A DNA stretch of 6,081 bases from an uncultured Spartobacteria bacterium (GCA_903919105.1 CAIXGT010000138.1:1-6081), one strand, 5' to 3'. Counted from the stretch's first letter, positions 1 to 6,081 are shown. Translations and numbers: made by a program. The notes: generated by a model from the sequence alone, not told the origin.

Positions 1-226
1 GATCTGCGGATTTCCACTCGGCAACGAGCGCCTTGGTCTGGTCAAAGGCATGGCCGGTGGCGAAGAGATCAAGGAAAGACTCGGGGGAGGAATCCGGGCC
101 GGATAAGGAACGGTCGGAGCTGTAGCCCAACACATTGAGAAGATGGGTCGCAGCCACCTTCAGCGGGCTGCTCTGGAATGTGGCCAGCGCCTCGGTAATG
201 GCTGTCTGATCAGAAGGAGCGGACAT
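1..226 (-). CDS. N-terminal fragment of a probable large Eco57I-type DNA methyltransferase (truncated by window edge)
   Basis: The first 75 codons are visible (start MSAPSDQTAITEAL) and the frame is open to position 1; the rest lies outside the window. Seen: ATG at 226-224, 5 bases after the stop of the upstream DUF1016 gene, with no clear Shine-Dalgarno sequence, so translation is probably coupled. The fragment is mostly helical, with features such as PLKVAATHLLNVLGY, SFLDLFATG and ALVAEWKSAD. From memory, this is the style of the N-terminal domain of the roughly 1000-residue Eco57I/PglX-like adenine methylases that accompany helicases in restriction loci. No catalytic motif (NPPY, SAM-binding glycines) is in view, so the methylase call rests on N-terminal resemblance and operon context and is an inference. 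Alternatives are another large subunit of the same defence operon or an unrelated helical protein. That it is a real gene is more certain than its function. Confidence 0.55.
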   Translation of the reverse strand, partial: MSAPSDQTAITEALATFQSSPLKVAATHLLNVLGYSSDRSLSGPDSSPESFLDLFATGHAFDQTKALVAEWKSAD

Positions 227-231
227 CGGAG

Positions 232-1380
232 TTATTGGAGTTCTTTGAGTTCACGCTTCAGCTCTAGAGCGAGTTCTTTTTCAGTGGGCAGGTGAAGTGT
301 GTAACGGCTTGCAAAGATCTTCTTCGATTGGTCTGAGCCCAGAAGGTATTTCACAACGGAGTCGTTCTTATCCGTGCAGAGGATGAGCCCAAGTGTGGGG
401 TTGTCGCCTTCGGAGCGACGCTCTTGGTCAAAGTAATTCGCATAAAGCTGCATCTGCCCCAGATCGCCGTGGGTGAGCTTGCCTACCTTCAGATCGATCA
501 GGACATAGCACTTCAGGACTGCATGATAGAAAACGAGGTCGATATAGAAATGATCCCCAGCGAGCGTGATTCGCTCCTGCCGGGAAACAAAGGCGAAGCC
601 CTTGCCTAGTTCGAGGAGAAAGGATTGCAGATTATCAATGAGTGCCTGCTCAAGATCCGACTCCACCAGTCGTGGGGATTCAGGCAGGTCGAGAAACTCG
701 ATCACTACGGGGTCTTTGAACACATCAGAAGGGGTGATAATTTCCTGTCCTTTTGTGGCAAGCTTCATGAGCCCAGCTTTGTCTTTGCTCTTCGCAAGCC
801 GTTCGAAAAGGAGGCTGTTTATCTGTCGTTCAAGTTCCCGAACCGACCAGTTACTCTTGATCGCTTCGATTTCGTAAAAATCCCGGTTGGCGCTGGAATC
901 GACTTTCAGAAGTAATCGGTAATGGCTCCAGGAGAGAGAAGAATGAAGTGATCCGGGCTTCCACACCGCAGTGCTAGGCACAGACGGAGTAGAAATCCGA
1001 GACACTGTCTCGGATTTTTGGTCAGGAAGAGATTTCCGCAACGGTGTCTCGGAAATCAGTGAGGGATAGGCACTGTAGAAGAGCCTGAAGGACTCGAGAT
1101 TATCCACCGAATATCCTCGACCGAAGTCTCGTGTAAGTTTCGTAGAAAGCTCTTTGAGCAGGGCCTCTCCATATCCAGCACGACGAATTCCTTTCTGCTC
1201 ATCCTCAATGATTTCTCGACCGATCAACCAATTCGACACCACCTGGGTTGTATTGACCGTCCGCGCAACACCTATCCGTGCTGAGTCAAGAATCTCACGG
1301 ATGCGCTTGTAAATATCTGGAGACCGCTTAGTTGACAGATTGGCAGCAGAATTTGGTTTTGATGGTTTTTTTGCCTTCAT
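232..1380 (-). CDS. DUF1016 / YhcG-type PD-(D/E)XK nuclease
   Basis: A 382-residue protein of usual length for DUF1016 proteins. The N-terminal DUF1016_N-like helical domain spans about residues 22-185, with GYGEALLKELSTKLTRDFG at 69-87 and WSVRELERQI at 178-187. A Ser/Pro/Thr-rich linker lies at 107-148, and the C-terminal nuclease domain at about 240-350. The nuclease core is visible as D281 in FYIDLVFYH and D296-x-K298 in VLIDLKVGKL, followed by GQMQLYANYFD, the typical DUF1016 pattern. Such proteins are known near type I and other restriction loci and are inferred DNA nucleases; cleavage is not shown here. I chose ATG 1380 rather than the longer start at 1404 because it overlaps the helicase stop as ATGA and has AAGGAGG four bases upstream. 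The linker carries palindromic DNA (993-1057). It is sandwiched between helicase and putative methylase genes, suggesting a nuclease subunit or accessory of that system. Confidence 0.9.
   Translation of the reverse strand: MKAKKPSKPNSAANLSTKRSPDIYKRIREILDSARIGVARTVNTTQVVSNWLIGREIIEDEQKGIRRAGYGEALLKELSTKLTRDFGRGYSVDNLESFRLFYSAYPSLISETPLRKSLPDQKSETVSRISTPSVPSTAVWKPGSLHSSLSWSHYRLLLKVDSSANRDFYEIEAIKSNWSVRELERQINSLLFERLAKSKDKAGLMKLATKGQEIITPSDVFKDPVVIEFLDLPESPRLVESDLEQALIDNLQSFLLELGKGFAFVSRQERITLAGDHFYIDLVFYHAVLKCYVLIDLKVGKLTHGDLGQMQLYANYFDQERRSEGDNPTLGLILCTDKNDSVVKYLLGSDQSKKIFASRYTLHLPTEKELALELKRELKELQ
993..1057. repeat. Two tandem palindromes inside the DUF1016 linker
   Basis: First palindrome 993-1017: 11-base arms (aaatccgagac and gtctcggattt) around a 3-base loop, perfect, followed on the plus strand by two more T. 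Second 1031-1057: 8-base arms (gatttccg and cggaaatc) around an 11-base loop. Both contain the core gtctcgga, so they look like diverged copies of one unit about 40 bases apart. In protein they encode SET-containing stretches of the Ser/Pro linker (about residues 109-131). The first resembles a plus-strand intrinsic terminator, but there is no plus-strand gene, so I read it as a repeat in a variable linker. Confidence 0.75.
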
Positions 1381-4300
1381 TGATCCTCCTTGAGGACGAG
1401 CCAAGTGATGAGTTCGAAATCATTATCCTCTTCGGGTTGCTCGGATTTCGGAGCGATGAGAGCGCCTCGCCCAGATTGCAAGACGGCGGCAGTGCGCCGC
1501 CGGAAGGTTTCGGCGATGGATTGCACAGACTTGCCCAAAAGGTCGCTATAGTGACTCATATCTGAGCCGTTGGCGGTCTCGACATCGAACAACTGACAGA
1601 GCTGCTCATAGGCTGCCGCCTTGCCACCACAGAGAAGTCGATAGATTTCCAGAATCTGTTTCGGCTGGGCAAAGGAGTAGCGGACAATGCCATCATCACG
1701 GACATAGACGAGGTAGAAGGGCTGAAGAGGGTTTACAGTTTCTCCGCTCTTTGCATCTCCCTTTTGCTTCAGGCAAAAGATGACGCCGGGAGCAATCACC
1801 TGATGATCGGGGTGCGGTGGAACTACGGTGTAAAGACCAAGGGGGGCCTCTTCCAGTAGCTTTCTGTTATTCTGGATGTAATTCGTCAGCTCGATACGGA
1901 AGTCATCCAGCGTAAATTCGTTCAGGGCGATGCTCTCGCTGAAATCTTCGAGATCCAGGACCTCCTCGCGCAACTTCAGGAGCTGCTTATCCCGATAGCG
2001 CATGTCCTCGTGGATGATCTCCTCGATTTCTTCGTTCTTCAGGAGGTTGTCCTCGAAGGTGGCGGCGATGTCCACAAGAGCCATGCGGGCCTCGACGCGG
2101 TTCTTGAGGTTCACGTATTTGTCCAGATCCTGGGTAGGCCAGAAATTCACCAACTGGACGGTTTCATTCACACTACCGATACGGTCAATGCGACCGAAAC
2201 GCTGAATGATGCGGACGGGATTCCAGTGGATGTCGTAATTGACCAGATAATCGCAATCCTGAAGGTTTTGCCCCTCACTAATGCAGTCGGTGGCGATGAG
2301 GAGGTCAATTTCACCCTGCTGGGACATGGAGGGAATCTTGTCTCGGTTCTTGGAACGCGGGGAAAAGTTGGTAAGGACTTGGTTGAAATCCGTTTTTCCG
2401 AAAGTGGTGTAATTAGTCCCGGAACCGGCAACGAGCGCGATATGGATGCCAAGCTCGTCATGCGCCCACGACCTCAAGGAATCGAACAGATATGCCGCAG
2501 TATCGGCAAACGCCGTGAAGACGAGGACCTTCTTATTTGGCTGGCCGTGCTTGTTCGTGGTGGGATCTTTGATTTTGTGCTGGATGAGCTTTTTCAGCTC
2601 CTTGAGCTTTGCATCACGCTCGGGAGTGACAGCTTCGGCTGAAGCGTGAAGCATGCTCAATTGCTGCTTATCCTTTTTTAGCTCAACCAGCCATGCGTCG
2701 AGATCGAGATGCTCCAGGCGATACTTGAACTTTCCTCCAACTTCCATTGGGTCGTCGCCATCGTCATCTGACTCGGGTACCTCTATATTTAGCTCCAACT
2801 CCTCCGATTCTGGGTTTTGATTCGGATTTTTCTGATAATTCCGAATCTTTCTCTCCAAGTCTTCGATCTTAGAGATGGTGCGTCCCATGGTGATTTCAAA
2901 AGACTCGATGGAGCTTTCAAGACGCTTGAGAAAATTGACCTTCATCATTCCGATAAGGAACCTTTCGCGGTCTTTCTGGGTGAAGGGGTCGTTGCCACGA
3001 GCCTCATAGAGATGCTCGTGTTCGGGTTTCAAGTGACGGGATGGCGCAAAGAGGGAGAGTTTGTAACCGTTGATCTCGTCATTAAGCCTGTCGTAGGAAA
3101 GGAAGCGCCCTTGCAGATCGATCTCGGGGTAAATGGAAATGGGCTTCAGGCGATCAGGGAAGCCGCCGAGAGCCGCGATGCTGCTTTTGTAGTAGCGCAG
3201 AATATGTTTCCGCGAACGGGCGATGGTCAGCTCATCCAAAAGCTTGAAAAAGCCAGAGCTGAGTTTGTCGAGTAGTTCCTTGGTTTTGCGTTCACCGGAA
3301 TGTTTTTTGGCCCAGACTGAGAATGTCTTTTGGGCAGCGGTAAGCGTAGACTTCAAGCTGTCGATGCCAATGGTGGTCTGAAAGGCCGCATCCTCACCTT
3401 CCGTAAGGAAGTAGATCTGGTTGCGGAGGTCACGGAGGTCGTTATTGACCGGGGTGGCCGAGAGCAGCAACACCTTGGTCTTTACCCCGCTCTTGACGAT
3501 GTCATCCATAAGTCGCTGATAACGGCTTTTGCGAATGATGTTGCCCTCTTCATCCCGCTGGCCAGCGGTGTTGTTTCGGAAGTTGTGCGATTCATCAATG
3601 ACGACCAGGTCAAAATTGCCCCAATTGAAAGTTTCTAGATTGATGTCCCCAGAAAATCCGGATTCACGGCTCAAGTCGGTATGAGAGAGGACGGTGTAGC
3701 CAAAACGGTCTTTGGTGAATGGATTCAGCAAGCTGTTGTTTTGGGCCTGATACACTGTCCAGTTCTCACGGAGCTTCTTCGGGCAAAGAACGAGTACTTT
3801 GTCGTTTTTCAACTCGAAGTATTTGATAACTGCGAGTGCCTCAAAGGTTTTACCCAGACCTACGCTATCTGCGAGGATGCAGCCGTTGTGTTTGAGAATC
3901 TTGTTGATCGCTCCCTTGACCCCATCTCGCTGAAACTCAAAAAGAGCCTGCCAGACACCTGTATCAACAATCTTAATGTTCTGATCCAGCAATCCGCCCT
4001 TCTCTTGGTCGGCGAGGAAGTTTTCAAAAACATGGAAAAGTGTTTTGAAGTAGATGAATTCAGGAGCGTTGTTCTGGTAAAGCTGACTGAGGTATTGAAG
4101 GACATCCGCTTTGACATCTTTCACCAGCTTCTCGCTCCCATTCGTTCCATCACTCTTCCAGAGCTCGTCAAACCACGCCTTTAAATCGTGACGGTCACGA
4201 TTGCTGTCCACCTCAAGGTTTAGCTCGATATTGTTGTTCCCTGTGCCGAGACCGAGACCACGCACGGTAAAGTTGGAACTGCCAAGAATGGCGTCCTCCA

Positions 4301-4715
4301 CGCCCCCAGAGGAGATGTGGTACATCTTCCCGTGGAGTAGTTGAGCGTGCCGGATGGATTTAATCTCCACTTTCTGGCGTATCCATTCTGCACAGTCACG
4401 GGCGACTCGTTTCTGCGTCAGGTGGTTGGAGAGAAGTAGGCCATCCCCGTCGATCACAAAGGCTTTTGTCTCAGTCTTATCAGGGTCAAGTGAAAAAATA
4501 AAACGCGGTTCACCAAAGAGAAAGTCTAGGTGCTCAATCTGGTCTAAGTGCTCTCTGAGCACGTCGTAGGCGTAGATGGTAAAATATGCGGAAACAACTG
4601 AGAGCCGCGAACCTGGCTGAATCTTCTTTCGCAAAAATTCCCCCATAATGCCGCGTCTATGATTGTCGCGGATCCCGGAAAGTGATGCTTCTGTTTGTTG
4701 TGGGGCCGAGGGCAT
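1377..4715 (-). CDS. PLD-domain/SNF2-family helicase fusion protein
   Basis: A 1112-residue cytoplasmic protein with an N-terminal phospholipase-D-like nuclease fold and a C-terminal superfamily 2 (SNF2/HepA-like) motor. The PLD half (about 15-190) has one HKD-type motif: H128-x-K130, D141 and GSSN at 145-148. Helicase motifs in order: Q262 region FEFQRDGVKGA; Walker A DSVGLGKT 283-290; Walker B DESH 374-377; motif III LLLSATP 416-422; KVLVFTAF 729-736; motif V ATDCISEGQNL 808-818; motif VI QRFGRIDRIG 838-847. Between the lobes is a long helical insertion (about 540-725) with an acidic tract near 636-657. The C-terminus (about 900-1112) is unassigned. All ATPase motifs are intact, so DNA-dependent translocation is expected; one HKD motif implies that cutting would need a dimer, as in PLD nucleases such as BfiI. 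ATG 4715 is supported by AGGA seven bases upstream and by the conserved-looking GIRDNHRRGIMGEFL segment; ATG at codon 24 is a weaker alternative. It overlaps the DUF1016 gene by 4 bases and follows the DUF4236 stop by 56 bases. Confidence 0.93.
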   Translation of the reverse strand: MPSAPQQTEASLSGIRDNHRRGIMGEFLRKKIQPGSRLSVVSAYFTIYAYDVLREHLDQIEHLDFLFGEPRFIFSLDPDKTETKAFVIDGDGLLLSNHLTQKRVARDCAEWIRQKVEIKSIRHAQLLHGKMYHISSGGVEDAILGSSNFTVRGLGLGTGNNNIELNLEVDSNRDRHDLKAWFDELWKSDGTNGSEKLVKDVKADVLQYLSQLYQNNAPEFIYFKTLFHVFENFLADQEKGGLLDQNIKIVDTGVWQALFEFQRDGVKGAINKILKHNGCILADSVGLGKTFEALAVIKYFELKNDKVLVLCPKKLRENWTVYQAQNNSLLNPFTKDRFGYTVLSHTDLSRESGFSGDINLETFNWGNFDLVVIDESHNFRNNTAGQRDEEGNIIRKSRYQRLMDDIVKSGVKTKVLLLSATPVNNDLRDLRNQIYFLTEGEDAAFQTTIGIDSLKSTLTAAQKTFSVWAKKHSGERKTKELLDKLSSGFFKLLDELTIARSRKHILRYYKSSIAALGGFPDRLKPISIYPEIDLQGRFLSYDRLNDEINGYKLSLFAPSRHLKPEHEHLYEARGNDPFTQKDRERFLIGMMKVNFLKRLESSIESFEITMGRTISKIEDLERKIRNYQKNPNQNPESEELELNIEVPESDDDGDDPMEVGGKFKYRLEHLDLDAWLVELKKDKQQLSMLHASAEAVTPERDAKLKELKKLIQHKIKDPTTNKHGQPNKKVLVFTAFADTAAYLFDSLRSWAHDELGIHIALVAGSGTNYTTFGKTDFNQVLTNFSPRSKNRDKIPSMSQQGEIDLLIATDCISEGQNLQDCDYLVNYDIHWNPVRIIQRFGRIDRIGSVNETVQLVNFWPTQDLDKYVNLKNRVEARMALVDIAATFEDNLLKNEEIEEIIHEDMRYRDKQLLKLREEVLDLEDFSESIALNEFTLDDFRIELTNYIQNNRKLLEEAPLGLYTVVPPHPDHQVIAPGVIFCLKQKGDAKSGETVNPLQPFYLVYVRDDGIVRYSFAQPKQILEIYRLLCGGKAAAYEQLCQLFDVETANGSDMSHYSDLLGKSVQSIAETFRRRTAAVLQSGRGALIAPKSEQPEEDNDFELITWLVLKEDQ
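1385..1391 (-). promoter_or_regulatory. Strong ribosome binding site that fixes the DUF1016 start
   Basis: On the minus strand AAGGAGG lies inside the last codons of the helicase gene, four bases (ATCA) before ATG 1380. The ATG overlaps the helicase TGA as ATGA. The near-perfect Shine-Dalgarno sequence rules in favour of this start over the one at 1404 and suggests translational coupling of helicase and nuclease. Confidence 0.85.
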
Positions 4716-4722
4716 GAGAGTA

Positions 4723-4726
4723 TCCT
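4723..4726 (-). promoter_or_regulatory. Ribosome binding site of the PLD-helicase gene
   Basis: AGGA on the minus strand, seven bases upstream of ATG 4715. It is modest in strength but supports the longer start over the internal ATG at codon 24, which has no comparable motif. No promoter or terminator hairpin is visible in the 56-base gap 4716-4771, so read-through from the DUF4236 gene is plausible. Confidence 0.6.
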
Positions 4727-4771
4727 GTTCTGTCTATCGAGTTGCCCTACAAGTGACGAGGAAGGAATGGG

Positions 4772-5407
4772 TTAGTTTTCTGCGCGGCTTTTCTTGAGAT
4801 TAGCCCTCTTAAGGAAGTCGGTGTCAGCCAAGGAAATAGTGGTAGTCAGATCGTTCATCCTGACCACCACGTTCTGATGATCCTCGGAAAGGTGGGCTGG
4901 GAGTATGGTCCCGGCGGAGACGGTGCTTCTGACGGTGCCGCCTGAAACGGAGCCGGTGAACTCGACCGGCTTGAGCAATCGGACCTTCTTCGGCCAGTAG
5001 TGGCTCTCAGGGAAGGGAGGCGGCGTAACAGTAGGAGATGGGGTTGGAGTTGGTGTGGTTGACGCGTGGGGAGTGGGTGATGCCGAGGATTTCTTATCAG
5101 TGGAGGCGTCCTTCCCACTATTCACGCACATGCTGATACCGCCCAGCACCAGAATCAGGAGGATGATCTGCCCGAGACATCCGGCACATCCGGAGTTTTC
5201 CTGAGGAGACCGGGAGGAGCTTCCTGAGGTCTCAGTGTAGGAAAGTCCGGTGCCAGGGATTCCAACGGTCGTGCGACTGCCTCTGGGGCCACCAACCGTG
5301 TAATGGAATCCTTTCTCTCCGAAGCTGATTGAGGAGCTTCGCTTGCCGAGATTCCAGCGGATTCCCGGAGCAATTTTGAAGCTGCGGCGGAAGCGAAAGA
5401 AGCCCAT
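4772..5407 (-). CDS. DUF4236 domain protein with one membrane segment and SH3-like tail
   Basis: A complete 211-residue protein of unknown function. Residues 1-57 are a clear DUF4236 domain: FRFRRSFKIAPGIRWNL, the SxSISFGEKG strand and the signature RTTVGIPGTGLSY at 45-57. A cysteine-flanked hydrophobic segment at about 77-95 (CLGQIILLILVLGG) is a likely single transmembrane helix. A Ser/Thr/Pro linker follows at 104-131 (PTPTPSPTVTPP), then a beta-rich C-terminal domain (about 138-200) with VRLLKPVEFTGSVSGGTVRS and TTTISLADTDFL. That resembles the small SH3-like modules common in Verrucomicrobiota proteins (recognition from memory). Topology: DUF4236 probably cytoplasmic and the tail outside; inference. 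No good Shine-Dalgarno sequence precedes ATG 5407, which immediately begins the conserved domain. It sits on the same strand 56 bases ahead of the helicase gene. DUF4236 has no known enzymatic role, so a part in defence is speculative. Confidence 0.88.
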   Translation of the reverse strand: MGFFRFRRSFKIAPGIRWNLGKRSSSISFGEKGFHYTVGGPRGSRTTVGIPGTGLSYTETSGSSSRSPQENSGCAGCLGQIILLILVLGGISMCVNSGKDASTDKKSSASPTPHASTTPTPTPSPTVTPPPFPESHYWPKKVRLLKPVEFTGSVSGGTVRSTVSAGTILPAHLSEDHQNVVVRMNDLTTTISLADTDFLKRANLKKSRAEN

Positions 5408-5581
5408 GGCTGAAGAATGCAGAGTGGTCGTTAAAGCGCCAAGTCTACTCGGATTCGTACGATAGGATGTGTCTACCCCTCATCGGAAATCGCTTCATTT
5501 TTTGACAAATACGAGCCCGATCAGCCTATCGAAAGATGCACCCTTTTCTCATTGAAATGCTTACAAACCCGGAGCCACTTC
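5408..5581. other. Intergenic gap upstream of the DUF4236 gene
   Basis: 174 bases with no coding potential that I trust. A promoter for the minus-strand genes should lie here or further upstream, but no -35/-10 pair is convincing: TTGTCA at 5508-5503 (minus strand) has no good -10 at 16-18 bases. No stem followed by a T-run is seen, so no terminator separates the small gene from DUF4236. A 7-base inverted pair (cgatagg 5460-5466, cctatcg 5525-5531) is present but could be chance. Confidence 0.5.
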
Positions 5582-5815
5582 TCATGTCGTCATGATTTCG
5601 AGTGTTTCGATCAGATAGTCGATTTTCTGCTCTAGGCGATCGCTGATATTTGGGTCGATCTGTTCTTTCTCTGATGCCTGGAAGATGAGGGCCTCCAGGA
5701 GTTCGTCCTGGTTTCAAAAGTTGGAGAGTTTCTTGAGCTCATGGAGTCGTTTTAGGCTCTCCATGTTGATGTTGAATTCGATGCGGCGTGTGCCGGGTTT
5801 TGGTGTTCTAGGCAT
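5582..5815 (-). pseudogene. Small ribbon-helix-helix-like gene interrupted by an in-frame TGA
   Basis: One continuous frame from ATG 5815 to TGA 5584-5582 would encode 77 codons, but codon 34 (5716-5714) is TGA. Before it: MPRTPKPG, then RRIEFNINMESLKRLHELKK and LSNF. After it, in the same frame: NQDELLEALIF and later ISDRLEQKIDYLIETLEIM. Both halves have convincing protein composition, and together they fit a strand-helix-turn-helix (ribbon-helix-helix) fold followed by an amphipathic C-terminal helix. The TGA falls in the expected turn between the two helices. A DNA-binding regulator or antitoxin is therefore plausible (inference). TGA is not reassigned: the 1112-codon helicase gene contains none and its Trp codons that I checked are TGG. 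A single point change (for example TGG to TGA) is the simplest explanation. The frame is also open upstream to 6052, but that extension has non-protein-like composition. No Shine-Dalgarno sequence precedes ATG 5815, and no ATG/GTG/TTG restart precedes the second half. Confidence 0.7.
5695..5711 (-). other. Perfect hairpin two bases after the internal TGA
   Basis: On the minus strand CCAGGA (5711-5706) and TCCTGG (5700-5695) pair perfectly around the loop CGAAC. It starts two bases after the in-frame TGA of the small gene. Six base pairs, four of them G-C. It lacks the longer stem and apical GGUC-type loop of known bacterial SECIS elements, so selenocysteine insertion is unlikely; its role, if any, is unknown. 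Confidence 0.5.
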
Positions 5816-6081
5816 AGTTTTTTTTGTGGTGGTGCCGGGTGGATTCCGAAGCGTGCCTGACACGCGGAGGAACATGTTTTTTGCGCAGCAAAAGCGAAGC
5901 CGTGATTTCACCCCCGGGGAAATCACTATGCTCCATGACTTGGAGTGCGGGGAAATCCAGAGGTTTTGAGGGTCCAAGCATGGTCCCCAAGGTGCCCAAA
6001 TGAGAGGTCTAGAGAGGCTGCAGGAGCCGCTTGCTGGGAGAAGGATGGTCATTGCCTCCGAACGACCAGTAAGGGGCTCCA
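5816..6081. other. Non-coding stretch at the right edge
   Basis: 266 bases upstream of the small gene. Open frames on both strands have implausible composition and I call no gene. It contains the stem-loop cluster at 5851-5945, an A-tract just before ATG 5815 on the minus strand, and about 120 bases (5960-6081) in which I recognise nothing. No tRNA, attachment site or insertion-sequence end can be supported. Confidence 0.5.
5851..5945. repeat. Cluster of four perfect stem-loops
   Basis: Four separate inverted repeats in 95 bases. 5851-5865: gcgtg/cacgc, 5-base loop. 5879-5893: ttttgc/gcaaaa, 3-base loop. 5902-5926: gtgatttc/gaaatcac around 9 bases, with two extra C-G pairs possible inside after one mismatch. 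5931-5945: ctcca/tggag, 5-base loop. They lie 36-130 bases upstream of the small gene's ATG. They could be a structured 5' leader of a minus-strand transcript or a remnant of an interspersed palindromic repeat; the sequence alone does not decide. Confidence 0.6.

Noticed and set aside
1007..1019. Palindrome plus T-run as a plus-strand intrinsic terminator
   Set aside because: No plus-strand gene precedes it; it lies within minus-strand coding sequence and belongs to a repeated unit.
1381..1404. Upstream ATG at 1404 giving eight extra residues on the DUF1016 protein
   Set aside because: AAGGAGG lies inside that extension, ideally spaced for ATG 1380, and the ATGA overlap fits coupled translation.
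2010..2642. Long plus-strand open frame (210 residues) opposite the helicase gene
   Set aside because: Antisense shadow of the SNF2 C-terminal lobe; no domain recognisable, and the minus-strand frame has all helicase motifs there.
5502..5507. TTGACA on the plus strand, a perfect -35 consensus
   Set aside because: No acceptable -10 at 16-18 bases and no plus-strand gene downstream.
5460..5531. Inverted pair cgatagg / cctatcg as a possible operator
   Set aside because: Only 7 bases per arm, 58 bases apart; easily chance at this length.
5695..5716. Selenocysteine insertion at the internal TGA
   Set aside because: The stem is only 6 bp, the loop is CGAAC rather than the GGUC-type apex, and a selenocysteine in a ribbon-helix-helix turn has no precedent I know of.
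5685..5969. Plus-strand open frame of 94 residues over the small gene
   Set aside because: Antisense shadow; biased composition, no recognisable domain, and it covers the hairpins.
5714..6052. Start at 6052 giving a 112-residue version of the small gene
   Set aside because: The extra residues are rich in Trp, Cys and Pro without protein-like pattern and overlap the hairpin cluster; the convincing sequence begins at MPRTPKPG (5815).
6046..6081. Right-edge sequence ending in cca as a tRNA 3' end
   Set aside because: No T-arm consensus, anticodon arm or acceptor pairing can be folded on either strand.

Overview
The window looks like accessory DNA of a Gram-negative-type bacterium with roughly 50% GC and the standard bacterial genetic code. 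The best phylum guess is Verrucomicrobiota or a neighbour. That rests on the style of the DUF4236 protein's SH3-like tail and on the small Pro/Lys-rich N-terminus of the regulator-like gene. It is an impression from memory of such proteins, not a search result. Every gene I can support lies on the minus strand, so transcription runs from high to low coordinates.

Layout in transcription order. 5816-6081: no gene; four short perfect stem-loops are packed into 5851-5945. 5582-5815: a small ribbon-helix-helix-like gene of 77 codons, broken by an in-frame TGA at codon 34, with a perfect 6-bp hairpin starting two bases after that TGA. 5408-5581: a gap with no convincing promoter or terminator. 4772-5407: a complete DUF4236 protein with one membrane segment and a periplasmic or extracytoplasmic-type tail. 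1377-4715: a 1112-residue PLD-nuclease/SNF2-helicase fusion. 232-1380: a 382-residue DUF1016 (YhcG-type, PD-(D/E)XK) nuclease, joined to the helicase gene by an ATGA stop/start overlap with a strong ribosome binding site. 1-226: the first 75 codons of a further gene, probably a large Eco57I-type DNA methyltransferase, starting 5 bases after the nuclease stop and running off the window edge.

The helicase, DUF1016 nuclease and putative methylase are packed like one operon. I infer a restriction-modification or anti-phage locus. The methylase would mark self DNA, the SNF2 motor would track along or remodel DNA, and one or two nuclease modules (the PLD domain and DUF1016) would cut. It resembles, but does not match in visible gene content, DISARM, type 3 BREX or ordinary type I/III systems. 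No BREX pglZ/brxC gene and no DISARM drmA/drmB gene is in view, and the locus continues left of position 1. Whether the DUF4236 gene and the broken regulator belong to it is open.
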